Shown piece by piece: positions 20,160 to 30,480 of a stretch of DNA of 64,000 bases. Within the stretch, counting starts at the first letter, position 1. Every line of letters begins with the position of its first letter. Under the pieces are notes generated by a model. It worked only from the letters and a program-made list of their open reading frames with translations. It was not told where the DNA came from and ran no database searches. Source of the stretch: Symbiodinium natans (Eukaryota; Sar; Dinophyceae; Suessiales; Symbiodiniaceae); the NCBI GenBank assembly GCA_905221605.1, contig CAJNDS010002190.1, positions 1,361,288 through 1,425,287 on the forward strand, given 5' to 3'. Position numbers and translations under genes: made by a program.

Positions 20160-21990
20160 CCGAACCCCCTATAAACCCTGAACCCTAAACCCTAAACCCA
20201 AGGACCTATAACCTACCACCTACAACTCTGAAAAGCCCATGTCGGCCCTGCAAAATTCTGCCACCACACCCGGGGTTTGCTTTCCATGGCAGCTTATTTG
20301 TGGAAAAAGCTGAGGGAAACTGAAAACCTAAACCCCCAAACCCCAAGCCCCAAGCCCCAAACCCAGGGTTTACAGGCTTCGGCGTGGTGGGGTGTCAGGA
20401 CGGAAGGCTTTTACGTGGTCTACGAAGAACATGCGTGGTCTACGAAGAACGGAAGGGCAGTCCCGAACCTTCAGCCCCGCGGACTCTGCACCTTGAACAC
20501 TCTGCCTACCTGCCCCCCCCTCTCCCCGCCCCCCCCGTGCCCCGCCTCCTTCAGGGGCCTTCGGAGGGACCCCTAGAATGGACCCTTAATCTTATTTCCC
20601 TTATATAATCCTTAAAAAAATACTTATAGTCCCTATATACCTAAGTAGCCCCTAAAGAAGCCCCAAAGAACCCCGAAGGTCCCTTAGAAGGGTCTCTCCT
20701 CTAGTTCCTAAACCCTAAACCCTAAACCCCAAACCCTAAACCCTAAACCCTAAACCCTAAACCCCAAACACTAAACCCTAAACCCTAAACCCTGAACCCT
20801 AAACCCTAAACCCTAAACCTCCTCCCCCATGCAGTTGCAGTTCCCTTTTTGGTGTTTGGGCTTACGGCGAGCGCAATATATGATGTGCCGATAGAAAAAA
20901 GAAACAGGACCAGGACCTGCAAGAGTTAGGGGGGCCTGGTGGACACTCAATGCACCTAAGCCTGCAGGACCTTAAGCCCCACCCACAGGTTGGGTTTCGT
21001 TTTAGGGTCCAGGGTTTTGAATTTAGACCTTTGTTCAAGGATGCATCCGGATGTAGGGCTTGTCTTACGATGTTTCGGAAATCCTCGATTCTGCCACATC
21101 TGAACCATCAACTGCTGACCCCGGAAGACAGCGCTGCAGCGTCTGAACATCAGATCTGCGGGCCTCAAATCCCTGGGCTTTTGAGTACTATACTTTAATA
21201 CTTTTTTTGGTTTTGGGTTCCCATTATAGCTACTTATACCTAAAAAGTATATACATTTTTTCTGGGTCTACTCCAGAGGTAGGAATCCTGAGCCCTAAAC
21301 TCTACATTCAGAGGGCCATGGCCAACAGGTGATCGCCCCCACCCCTCTGCAAAACGAAATCTTAGGGTTTTGGGTTTAGGGTATGTAGTTTAGGGTTTAG
21401 GGTTTAGGGTTTAGGGTTTAGGGTTTAGGGATCTAAGGTACACAGGGTTTAGGGTTTACGGTTGAGGGTTTAGCCCCAAAAGCCACCATTTTGTCGGGTT
21501 GCTGGCTATATTGTTTCCCTCTTGCATTCTCCGGGATATCTTTTTGAGGGGAGGTAGAAAAGAAAGCTCAAGATACACTCGCCCTACACGACGTAGCTGC
21601 GAGCTCACGAACACATCAGAAACCCTAAGCCCTAAACCCCAAACCCCAAAGCCTCTGAAGTTAGTGCCTCGGGGAGCTACGGGTTAGGTTTAGGGTTTAG
21701 GGTTTAGTGCTTAGGGCTTAGGGTTTAGGGTTCAACCGCCGTGGGATCCTTGTCAGCCCCGTAACCCTAGAAGCCCAAAGCTCTGCGAGCCCTGAATTCT
21801 CAAGACCCAGAGTTCGCAGTACGGGAGCAAGGTAACATTGGATGCACTGTACAATTCAGGGCCCCCCCCCCCCCACCCCCCTTGCTATACGAACTTCAAT
21901 TAAGTAGTTTGTCGACATCTTAAACCCCAAGCCGTGAGAAGCCTTGGGGCCTTGAACTGCAAAGGCTTAAACCCTAAAGCCACAAACCTC
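20160..21990. other. Downstream tail of triplication unit 1, no gene seen
   Basis: Homologous by eye to 26170-27150 and 30690-31740. It contains short CCCTAAA arrays (20707-20818), a family M palindrome (21181-21274) and variable telomeric insertions. No reading frame is conserved between the three tails, so I treat it as non-coding. Confidence 0.6.
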
Positions 21991-22221
21991 AATCCTACAT
22001 GAACACTACAACGTACTCGCCGCAAATCACTGCCAAGGCAACGGTCAGGGCTTCGGGTCTGGGGTGCTTCATTCAGCTCCGAACGGGCGGTTCCTCAAAC
22101 CGTGGCATAACCTTGTGCGTCCCCTAAACCCTAAACCCTAAACCCTAAACCCCCCTTAACCCTAAACCCTATAGGCCCTAAACCCCTAACCCTAAACCTT
22201 AAACATTGCGCATGCGCAAAC

Positions 22222-25200
22222 ATGGGCGGAGCAGCAGTGGATCTCGGAGAAAGCGTCTCGAGAGTCGATCTCGAACGGGAGGTACCCCACGAAAGGGCGG
22301 AGGAGCAGCTTTCCTAGGCAGGGTAACGGGGGGCCCTTAACAAGGGAACCCTTCTCAACCCTCTTTTGGCTCTCTTAAACGGGGACCTTATTGAGAGGGT
22401 CTACATCCCCTTGAGTCCCCCTGATCCTACAAGTAGGGGCCCCCTCACTTTTCTAACCTTAGTTAAGGGAGTTATAACCTACATAGTGCGACGTACCCTA
22501 AACCCTAAACCCTAAACCCTAAACCCTAAACCCTAAACCCTAAACCCTAAACCCTATTGGCCCATGTATCTTCTAGCAGGAGCAGCATGACATGGGCGGC
22601 AGTGATGTCAACGACCAATCCGACTCCGAAGTCCAAAGCAGCAGCGAGGACAGCCTTACGGCGGACCATTGGGGTTTAGGGTTTAGGGTTTAGGGTTTAG
22701 GGTTTAGGGTTTAGGGTTTAGGGTTTAGGGTTTAGGTTTAGGGTTTAGGGTTTAGGTTGGGACGGCATGAAGCCTAAAAGAGGTTTTGTATGGGTCTTCT
22801 GGCCTCAATCGGAATTCTAGTAGGACAGTGATAGGGTATACGACCCCAATTTTACAGTTCATTTCGTTTCCGAGGTACTGACCGATTGGAGTTGGCCGCC
22901 GTGCCGGAGGAGGTCATACGCAGATGCGCCGACGCAATGTCTCGAATGGAGCCCACGCGACCAGACATCGTCCGAGCCACGCGGGCTTTCCAAGCGCTGA
23001 AGAGGTTGGGTGCTCCCCTCCGGGGTGTTGAAGTTAAAGGTGGCTTTTTCTCTCTGAGCAAGCCGGAAAGCAGCATGCAGTTCTGGTCGCACAGCTGGCA
23101 CGGCTCGAAATGGGCAAAGATCACCACGCTCTTTGTTCTTCAAAATGCTACGGCTGCTGCTCTCATTGGCACCGTACTAGCAGCATTCTGCGCGACTATA
23201 TTCTTGGGCCTGTCGCGAGCCTCAGACCTTGAAGCGCAAATTTCCACTTTGGCCGGATTTGCCGTGCCCTCCAGCTTTGTGACCGGTTTGGTCACACAGG
23301 GGCTAGTTTTGGCTTTCTGGCGGCGGCATGAGCTTGTGTTCCTGGACAGGCTCTGTATCTAGGTCTCCTTAGTAGGCCCTTCTTCCTTATTTGAGGTCCT
23401 AGGTTCCTTACCATTTAGTTTAAGGGTTTATAAGGTTTAGGGTTCAGGGTTTAGGGTTTAGAGTTTATCCTACATATACTGCTATTCTCAGGTATCAGCG
23501 ACGATCATGGGCCGAAGCTCGAGGGCCTCTTCAGCATGGGCGCGATACTGAAGAGCTCGAACTCCATGTTGGTCCTCTGGGACACGACCTACCAGTCGCG
23601 CTTCTTAGAAGCGTGAGTTCAGGGGTTATGGTGGTTTAGGTTTAGGGTTTAGGGTTTAGGGTTTAGGGTTTAGGGTTTTAGGGTTTAGGGTTTAGGGTTT
23701 AGGGTTTAGGGTTTAGGGTTTAGGGTTTAGGGTTTTAGGGTTTAGGGCTTTAGGGTTTAGGGTTTAGGGTTTAGGGCTTAGGGCTTAGGGTTTAGGGTTT
23801 AGGGTTTAGGGCCCACATAGAGTAATTAACTAAGGGGGGAGCGTCTTGTTTGTTTTAATGAGTGTATGTAGGGTGCATTATAAATACTGGTGGGTGCAGC
23901 TACTGAAATCTACTGGGTGTCCTCCTTTGGGGATACCAAAAAATCAAGATCCTACGTCGTGTACTCTCATAAGCACAGCCTCATCTACGTACATGAACAG
24001 CCAAGGCTCGAGCGACTGCAGTGCTGAGGTAGAGTGTCCCCCTAGGTCTTGTTCCTAGTGTGCCTCAGACATAGGCGCGATGGCTCCAAACCACGCTGCG
24101 CTCCTCGCAGCAGTGGTTATAGGCAGCTTGCCAAGCTAAGGCGCCCAGGCGCACTGTGGCGGCAGTAGCTGCTGCAGTAACCTCCTCTTTGGTTGCTGCA
24201 GCGGCTGCGCCTGCCACGGTCACTGGTGCTGCCTCGCGGCCTCCGAGTGCCTGGGTGGACTCTGGCGTTCGTGAAGACGTACTGGTGCAACAACTGCGTG
24301 AAGCACGTGCAGAGCGCAGACGTGCCAAAAGGCAACGCAGAAGGGCAAAAAAGGCGGCAGAAGCTACTTTGCTTGCCAACGAGGGGACTGCAGACATTGC
24401 CGAGGCGACTTCGGTTGGGACAGCCGAGGCTGGAGCGATGGATGCAGACGTGGAATCTTTACCCCGAACTGACAAGGACAAGCCCCTGCAACATGGCGCG
24501 ACTGGTTGTTCGCCTCCGTCCAAGAAACCCAAGCCAGAGCATGGTGATGCTGGGTTTGCTGGTCCAGCGCCGCTACTGTCGGTTCCAAGCCGGGGCGCCA
24601 GCCCCGCTCCGAGCACTGGGTCGATCGCTGAGTCCGGCCATACGCGATTGAGTGCTTTCTGCTCCTGATGATGTGGCTCCTCAGGAGCCGGTGCCTTCGG
24701 GCAATCGTTTGACAGGTCAAAGGCAGCCGCCACCTCCAGCTCTACGTGGGCGCGGCCGGGGAGGGCCTCAGTGACCTGACAGTTTTGCCGCTTAGTGAGT
24801 TTCACTTGACGCAGTGACTGCGCCCGTTTTGCCTTGGCTGCGACAAAGTCGCACCTTGTTTCTTGTCTTGACTCGGCTGTTCGCCGCGGCTAAGCCGCCA
24901 CGCCTTGACCGGCTGTAATCCCACCTTCGGGGCAGGGTGCAGCCACACCATACATACATGCATACATACATACATACATACATGAACAGCCGAGGCCTGT
25001 GGTGCGTGTTCGAGGTTGCAGCCTTCTTGCGCAGCCGCCCGCCGAACCAGAAGCCACACTTCATCATACGCCCGACGCTCCTGGGGCCCGTGATGGCCGC
25101 TGCGAGCTTTGCCTTGACTCTTGCCTGTGGAGGCGCGTACCTCTCCATCTTTCTTATGGCCACTACCGTGAGCAACCTCCAGCTCCAACAACGCGGGGTT

Positions 25201-26063
25201 TGGTGGTGGCCATTTTTTCTAGTGGTCGGAGCCATTGCGGGCATGGTCTTCTTGAAGATCGCCGACGTGGTTCGAGCGTACTGTAGGCAAGTCGAAAACT
25301 TGTCGGATCAGCTGCGGGACTTTCGATTTGACGACGCTGTTGCCTATTGCTGCTCTGTTGGCCACATTGATCCGGACACTGGCAGCCCAATGATTTGCGA
25401 TCGTGACATTGTTCGCCAGTGCATTGTCAACTGGTTTGGATCTGTCGACGAATTCGAGGCGACTGTTCGGACGGAGGTGCTGGACATATTGTACACCCAT
25501 CTCTCAGCTGCGATGCTCTCCTACCGCCGAGTAGTGGAAGCCTCGCCGGTCATTCTCTGGGTGTTCTTCGACTTTGCCCAGGTACCCAGTCGTACAAGTA
25601 TCGATCAGGGCATATGGATGCTTCTCCGAGGTGTTACCTACTGGCTGGCAGTGATCCCGACATTGTTTGTGGTCATGTATACCTTGGCCCACCTGACGCG
25701 CCGGAAGCGAAGCTCTCTTTGTTTGGACAAGCTGGTGTCTGTCCTGCTGGTGTGCGTCGGCATCGGCTTCTTCATGGCCGTCGCGACTCTGGAAGCTAGG
25801 TAGGCCCTTGGCACATTTTTTGTATTTTCCCTCATTGGGGTTAAGAGGATCATATTTCTAAACCCTAAACCCTAAACCCTAAACCGGGTTTAAGAGGATC
25901 ATATGAAGGAATCTTTTCCACCGGCTTTGAGCCCGCCTAGGAAGGCGTCTTTCCGACCTTGCTCAATGCACCCTGGTTGCCATTCTCCGCTTTCGGGGCG
26001 ATGTTCTTGCTGTTCAACATGGGCTTAACTGCTCTTGCGTTTCACAGGCTGAAACCCTCCTAG
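22222..26063 (+). CDS. TIR-like multi-pass membrane protein, copy 2
   Basis: Exons 22222-22302, 22580-22673, 22875-23354, 23492-23599, 24995-25791 and 25941-26063 give 1683 nt (560 residues) ending ALAFHRLKPS. Same order of features as copy 1: acidic N-terminus, VIRRCADAMSRM block, SHSWHGS, TIR-like MLVLWDTTYQSR/LWCVFEVAAFL and eight or so hydrophobic segments. It carries two introns that the sister copies lack (22303-22579 and 22674-22874). Its intron 2 is enlarged to 1395 bp by a retroelement-like insertion. Donors are GA, GT, GT, GC and GA. The 5' flank is interrupted by a CCCTAAA array just before the ATG. The boundary at 22673/22875 is the least certain. Confidence 0.75.
22303..22579 (+). 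mobile_element. Copy-2-specific intron, GA donor, 7-bp target duplication
   Basis: GAGCAGC at 22303-22309 and again at 22580-22586. Copies 1 and 3 read straight through this point (CAGGAGCAGCTTGACATC in copy 3). The insert contains family O sequence and a CCCTAAA array and ends TTCTAGCAG. Confidence 0.85.
22674..22874 (+). other. Copy-2-specific intron built on a telomeric array
   Basis: Begins with GTTTAGGG repeated about ten times directly after TTGGG and ends TTTCCGAG. The sister copies have continuous coding sequence here. The GT donor would be the telomere unit itself. Confidence 0.6.
24008..24979 (+). mobile_element. Retroelement-like insertion in intron 2 of copy 2
   Basis: About 970 bp bounded by a 17-bp direct repeat (ACATGAACAGCC, then A or G, then AGGC) at 23991-24007 and 24980-24996. 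It is absent from copies 1 and 3, which show a single TACATGAGCCGCTGAGGC. The right end is a (CATA)n tail (24951-24979), as in many non-LTR elements. An open frame at about 24120-24668 is basic in the middle (RAERRRAKRQRRRAKK) and Pro/Ser/Ala-rich afterwards. No reverse transcriptase is visible, so this is a truncated or non-autonomous copy, or a retroposed transcript. Confidence 0.7.
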
Positions 26064-26455
26064 GATGAATGTCCCCGCCTCTGGTGTGGCAAGGACTGAA
26101 GCCTACATGATGCCCTTGTCTTCAAACAAGAAGGGGTGTCGTAGTCTAGCTCAGCTAAAGTTCAAGACCCTAAACACTAAAGCCTAAACCCAAGGACCTA
26201 TAACCTATCACCCAGAATTCTGAGAAGCCCCCGTCGGGCCTGCACAATTCTGCCCATGTAGCCACCACAACAGGGTTCACTTTCCATTGCAGCTTACTGT
26301 GGCCAAGTGGGAAACTTAAACCCTAAACCCGAAACCCCAAACCCTGAAAATAGGGGTTTCGGGTTCGGAGTTGCCGGATTTCAGGACGGAAGGCTTTAAT
26401 GTGGTCTCTGAAGAAAGAAGGGCAATCCCTAAACCGCACCCCACCCCCGCCCCCG

Positions 26456-26492
<37 letters not shown>

Positions 26493-27367
26493 CCCTCCCC
26501 CCCCCCCTCCCCCCCCCCCTCCCCCCCCCCCTCCCCCCCCACCCCAGGTGCTTAGGTTGACGGCTGGTGCACGAATGGCCCTGAACCCTGAACCCTCAAC
26601 CCTAAACCCTAAACACCCCAGACCCCAAACAGGAACCGCCATTTCGGGGGGCCAGGTAGACACTAAATGAATGCCAAGGTTTAGAGTGTAGACCTTTGTT
26701 CAAGGATGAATTAGGATGTAGGGCTTGTCTTACGCTACTTTGGTAACCCTAGGCTCTGTCACATCTGAAACATCATGTGCTGGGGGCCTCAAATCCTGAA
26801 CCCCAAGCCCTACATGTATTCGGGCGGGGGGGGGGGGGGGGAGGAGGGTTTAGGGTTCAACGTTTAGGCTTTAGGATGTTGACTATATTTAGGCGAAGGA
26901 TGTTTTGGCGGGATTCGGTGGCTTTTTTGGTTTACTTCAGTGGTCCAGAGGGCCCATTTCTCGACGGCCCGGGGTCTGCAGGGGTTTAGGGGTTTGGGGG
27001 AAGGGGGGAGGGTTTAGGGCTTAAGGTTTAGGATGTGCAGGAGCTTGAGGATGTTTAGAATGTTTAGGGGTGCATCAGTAGTATAGGTAAGGGAACACTA
27101 AGCCTTGATACAAGCCTAAAGTCCTAAACCCCCAAACCCTAAATCCTACATGAACACTAATGTGCTGTGTACTCGCCGCAAGTCACTGCCAAGGCAACCG
27201 TATAGGGTGAACGCACGAGGCGTAGACACGTTTGCTCCCTGTGATGCCCAGTAGCGATAAGGCTCAGGGCTTCGGGTTTGGGGTGTAGAGGTCCCCTCCC
27301 TTGAGGCTTCATTCAGCTCCAAATGGGCTCTTCCCCAACACCTGTCTCACCTTGCCCACCCGCAAAC

Positions 27368-29367
27368 ATGGACGGAGCAGCGGTGGATCTCGGAGAATGG
27401 GTCACGAGAGTTGACCTCGAACTGTCGGTGCCCCGCGAAAGGGCGCAGGAGCAGCTTGACATCGGCAGCAGTGATGTCAACGGCCCGTCCGACTCCGGAG
27501 ACCTAAGCAGCAGCGAGGACAGTCTTACGCCTGTTGCCCAAGAATTGGGCGACCTGCGTTCTCACACCGACGGGACTGAAGCAACAGGCATGCACAACCT
27601 TGACCGCCTTACCGAGGAGGTCATACGCAGATGCGCCGACGCAATGTCTCGAATGGAGCCCACGCGGCCAGACATCGTCCGAGCCACGCGGGCCTTCCAA
27701 GCGCTGAAGAGGTTCGGTGCTCCCCTCCGGGGTGTGGAAGTTAAAGGTGGCTTTTTCTCCCTGAGCAAGCCGGCAAGCAGCATGCAGTTCTGGTCGCACA
27801 GCTGGCACGGCTCGAAATGGGCAAAGATCACCACGCTCTTTTTTCTTCAGAATGCTACGGCTGCTGCTCTCATTGGCACGATGCCTGCACTCGGCGCGAC
27901 TCTGTTCTTAGGCCTGTCGCGAGCCTCACACCTTGAGGCGCTTATTTCCACTTTGGCCGGATGGGCTGTGCCCTCCTGCTTTGCCATCGGTTTGGTCACA
28001 TATGGGCTAGTTTTCTGTTTCTGGCGGCGGCAAGAGCCTGTGTTTCTGGACCGGCTCTGCACCTAGGTCTCCCTAGTAGGCCCTTCCTCCTTATTTGAGG
28101 TCCGAGGCGGTTTCCTTACAGTTTGGGGTTAAGGGTTTCTAGGGTTTAGGTTTAGGGTCCCTACATATACTGGAGATCCCAGGTATTAGCGACGATCATG
28201 GGCCGAAGCTCGAGGGCCTCTTCAGCATGGGCGCCATACTGAAAAGCTCGAACTCCATGTTGGTCCTCTGGGACACGACCTACCAAACGCGCTTCTTGGA
28301 AGCGCGTGTTGAGGGTTTAGGTTTTTGAGGGTTTAGGGGTAAGGGCCCATATAGAGTAACTAAGGGGGATACGACCTGGTGTACTCTCATAAGTACAGGC
28401 GCTTCTACATACATGAGCCGCTGAGGCCTGTGGTGTGTCTTCGAGGTTGCAGCCTTCTTGCGCAGCCGCCCGCAGAACCTAGGACCGGGAGTAGGCCCGT
28501 TTTTGTTCCTTTTTTTGGGGGTGGGGGCTTCCCTCATTTATCCTCTTAAAACCAAAAAAACTGTGCCCTTTTTTATTCCTGGGTTACTCCTGGGTCTAGG
28601 AACCAGAAGCCACGCTTCATCATACGCCCGACGCTCCTAGGGCCCGTGATGGCCGCTGCAAGCATTGCCTTGACCCTTGCCTGTGGAGGCGCGTACCTCT
28701 CTATCTCTCTTACTGCAAGTACCGTTCTGACCTCCTCACAACAGTTTTGGTGGTGGCCATTTTGGCTCATCATCGGAGCCATTGCTGGGATGATCTTCTT
28801 GAAGATCGCCGACGTGGTGCGAGCCTACTGTAGGGAAGTCGAGAACTTGTCGGATCAGCTGCGGGGCTTTCGGTTTGACGACGCTGTTGCCCATTGCTGC
28901 TCGGTTGGCCACATTGATCCGAGCTCCGGCAGCCCAATTCTCTGCGACCGTGAAATTGTGCGCCGGTGCATTATCAAGTGGTTTGGATCCGTCGGCGAGT
29001 TTGAGGCGACTGTTCGGACGGAGGTGCTGGACATATTGTTTACCGATCTCTCAGCTGCCCTGGTCTCTTACCGCCGCATAGTGGAAGCCTCGCCGGTCGT
29101 TCTTTGGGTGTTCCTTGATTTTTCCCTCCTACCCATGCGTGCAAGCATCGATCAGGGCATATGGTTGCTTCTCCGAGGTGTTACCTACTGGCTGGCAGTG
29201 ATTCCGACATTGTTTGTGGTCATGTATACCTTGGCCCACCTGACGCGCCGCGAACGAAGGTCTAGATGTTTGGACAAGCTGGTGTCTGTCCTGCTGGTGT
29301 GCGTCGGCATCGGCTTCTTGCTAGGCCCTTACAATTGTTTTATTGAAAGCAAACAAACATATTCATG

Positions 29368-29401
<34 letters not shown>

Positions 29402-29722
29402 TATCCCTTCTTGGGTTTAAGAGGATCATTTTCCGAAATGTGTTTCGGACAGCTTTGTGGGCCGTCCTAGGCTTCTTCATGGCCGTCACGACCCTGGAAG
29501 GCGTTCTTCTGATCTTGCTGCATGCGCCCTGGTTGCTTGGCAGCCCAGTGGTGCCCTTTTCCTTTTTGTTGGTTTAAGGTTCCCTTAGAAACCCTAAACC
29601 CTAAACCCTAAACCCATATTACTGGGGTACCAAGGCTGCCCTTCTCAGCTTACGGGGCGATGTTCTTGCTGGTCAACGTGGGCTTGACGGCTCTCGCGTT
29701 TCACAGGCTGAAAGCCTCCTAG
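27368..29722 (+). CDS. TIR-like multi-pass membrane protein, copy 3
   Basis: Exons 27368-28058, 28183-28290, 28426-28474, 28600-29312, 29471-29531 and 29635-29722 give 1710 nt (569 residues) ending ALAFHRLKAS. Same architecture as copies 1 and 2, with SHSWHGS, the TIR-like MLVLWDTTYQ/LWCVFEVAAFL block and about eight hydrophobic segments. It has three introns absent from the sister copies (28475-28599, 29313-29470, 29532-29634) and lacks their 3' intron. Donors are GC, GC, GA, GC and GT. The third-copy sequence also lacks the N-terminal telomeric insertions of copy 2. An upstream in-frame ATG at 27323 exists but is not conserved. Confidence 0.85.
28475..28599 (+). mobile_element. Copy-3-specific introner, GA-AG, target duplication GAACC
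   Basis: Copies 1 and 2 read CAGAACCAGAAGCC or CCGAACCAGAAGCC without a break. Copy 3 reads GCAGAACC, then a 120-bp element (TAGGACCGGGAGTAGGCCC ... GGGTTACTCCTGGGTCTAG), then GAACCAGAAGCC. The ends are imperfect inverted repeats. Relatives lie at about 13769 and 30560-30670, and in intron 7 of the UBL-RCC1 gene (3015-3257). Confidence 0.92.
29313..29470 (+). mobile_element. Copy-3-specific introner, family H, target duplication GCTTCTT
   Basis: GCTTCTT at 29313-29319 and 29471-29477. The element shares GGGTTTAAGAGGATCAT and a terminal CCTAG with the introns at 19426 and 25792 but sits about 40 bp further upstream in the gene. A (TA)n tract (about 29370-29404) lies inside. Confidence 0.88.
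29532..29634 (+). mobile_element. Copy-3-specific introner, family E, GT-AG
   Basis: Starts after CCCTG with GTTGC, then TTGGCAGCCCAGTGGTGCCC, and ends GGGGTACCAAG, followed by GCTGC. Copies 1 and 2 have no intron here. Removing it gives PWLPFSAYG, in line with PWLPFSAFG of copy 2. CCCTAAA units are embedded. Confidence 0.85.
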
Positions 29723-29730
29723 GATGAATG

Positions 29731-29845
29731 ATTACATGGGGGGGGGGGGTTTACGAAAATCAGGGGTCCCTAATATACAGTCCCCCTGAAATAGTAGGAT
29801 TCCCTTCTCATAAGGACCCCAAGAAGGTACCAACCCCCCGCACCG
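29731..29845. mobile_element. Family K insertion in the 3' flank of copy 3
   Basis: Copy 2 reads GGATGAATGTCCCCGCCTC. Copy 3 has a palindromic insert after GGATGAATG (ATTACATGGGG ... AACCCCCCGC). The insert carries the family block AAATAGTAGGATTCCC. Confidence 0.7.
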
Positions 29846-29934
29846 TCTGGGGTGGCTGGGGGTGGCGAAGACTGAAGCGCAGGTGAGGCCGCTTTATCCG
29901 TGAGGCCGTATGAGGCCTTTGCCTTCAACAAGAA

Positions 29935-30048
29935 GGGTTTAGGGTTTAGGGTTTAGGGTTTAGGGTTTAGGGTTTAGGGTTTAGGGTTTAGGGTTTAGGG
30001 TTTAGGGTTTAGGGTTTAGGGTTTAGGGTTTAGGGTTTAGGGTTTAGG
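29935..30048. repeat. Uniform TTTAGGG array, about 16 units
   Basis: Sits at the same junction (after AACAAGAAG) as the array in copy 1 after AACAAGAACG. Copy 2 lacks it there. Confidence 0.95.
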
Positions 30049-30054
30049 GCGACC

Positions 30055-30480
30055 TGGGGCTGATGATGATACTTGTTAACCAACATACAAGCCCCTTAAG
30101 GGCCCTAATATGGCTATAGGCGGTTCATGGTACTTGCTAACCGATTATAGCTGTACTTAAATGGTTTAGGGTTTCGGGTCTAGGGCTTAGGGTTTAGGAT
30201 ACCTGTACTGATAACCCGCATGTAAGCCCCTTAAGGCCCTAATATGGTTGTAAGTAGAGTTTTAAGTACTTAAAAAGGGTTTATGGTTTAGGGTCTAGGG
30301 TTTGGGGTTTAGGATGACTGTACTGATAATCCACAAATATGCTGCAAATATGGTCATAAGTACAGTCTTACGTACAGTTATAATTGGTTCATAAGTACCA
30401 TGAACCTCCAAGTCAACCGTGAACCTCCAAGTCAACCGCAACGTCAGGGCGGGAGCCCCCAGTTACAAGTAGAATTATGG
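30055..30480. mobile_element. Cluster of related degenerate elements, family D
   Basis: Three similar segments (ACATACAAGCCCCTTAAG..., GCATGTAAGCCCCTTAAG..., CACAAATATGCTGCAAATATG...) each contain tracts such as TAAGTAC and CCCTAATATGG. A relative lies at about 42338-42425. No gene seen. Confidence 0.45.

Noticed and set aside
24065-24805. 246-codon minus-strand ORF opposite the retroelement-like ORF
   Set aside because: Both strands are open because of GC-rich composition. The plus strand fits the orientation implied by the (CATA)n tail.
26316-26670. ORFs with poly-Gly on minus and poly-Pro on plus
   Set aside because: They translate a C homopolymer tract; the flanks are the non-coding tail of triplication unit 2.
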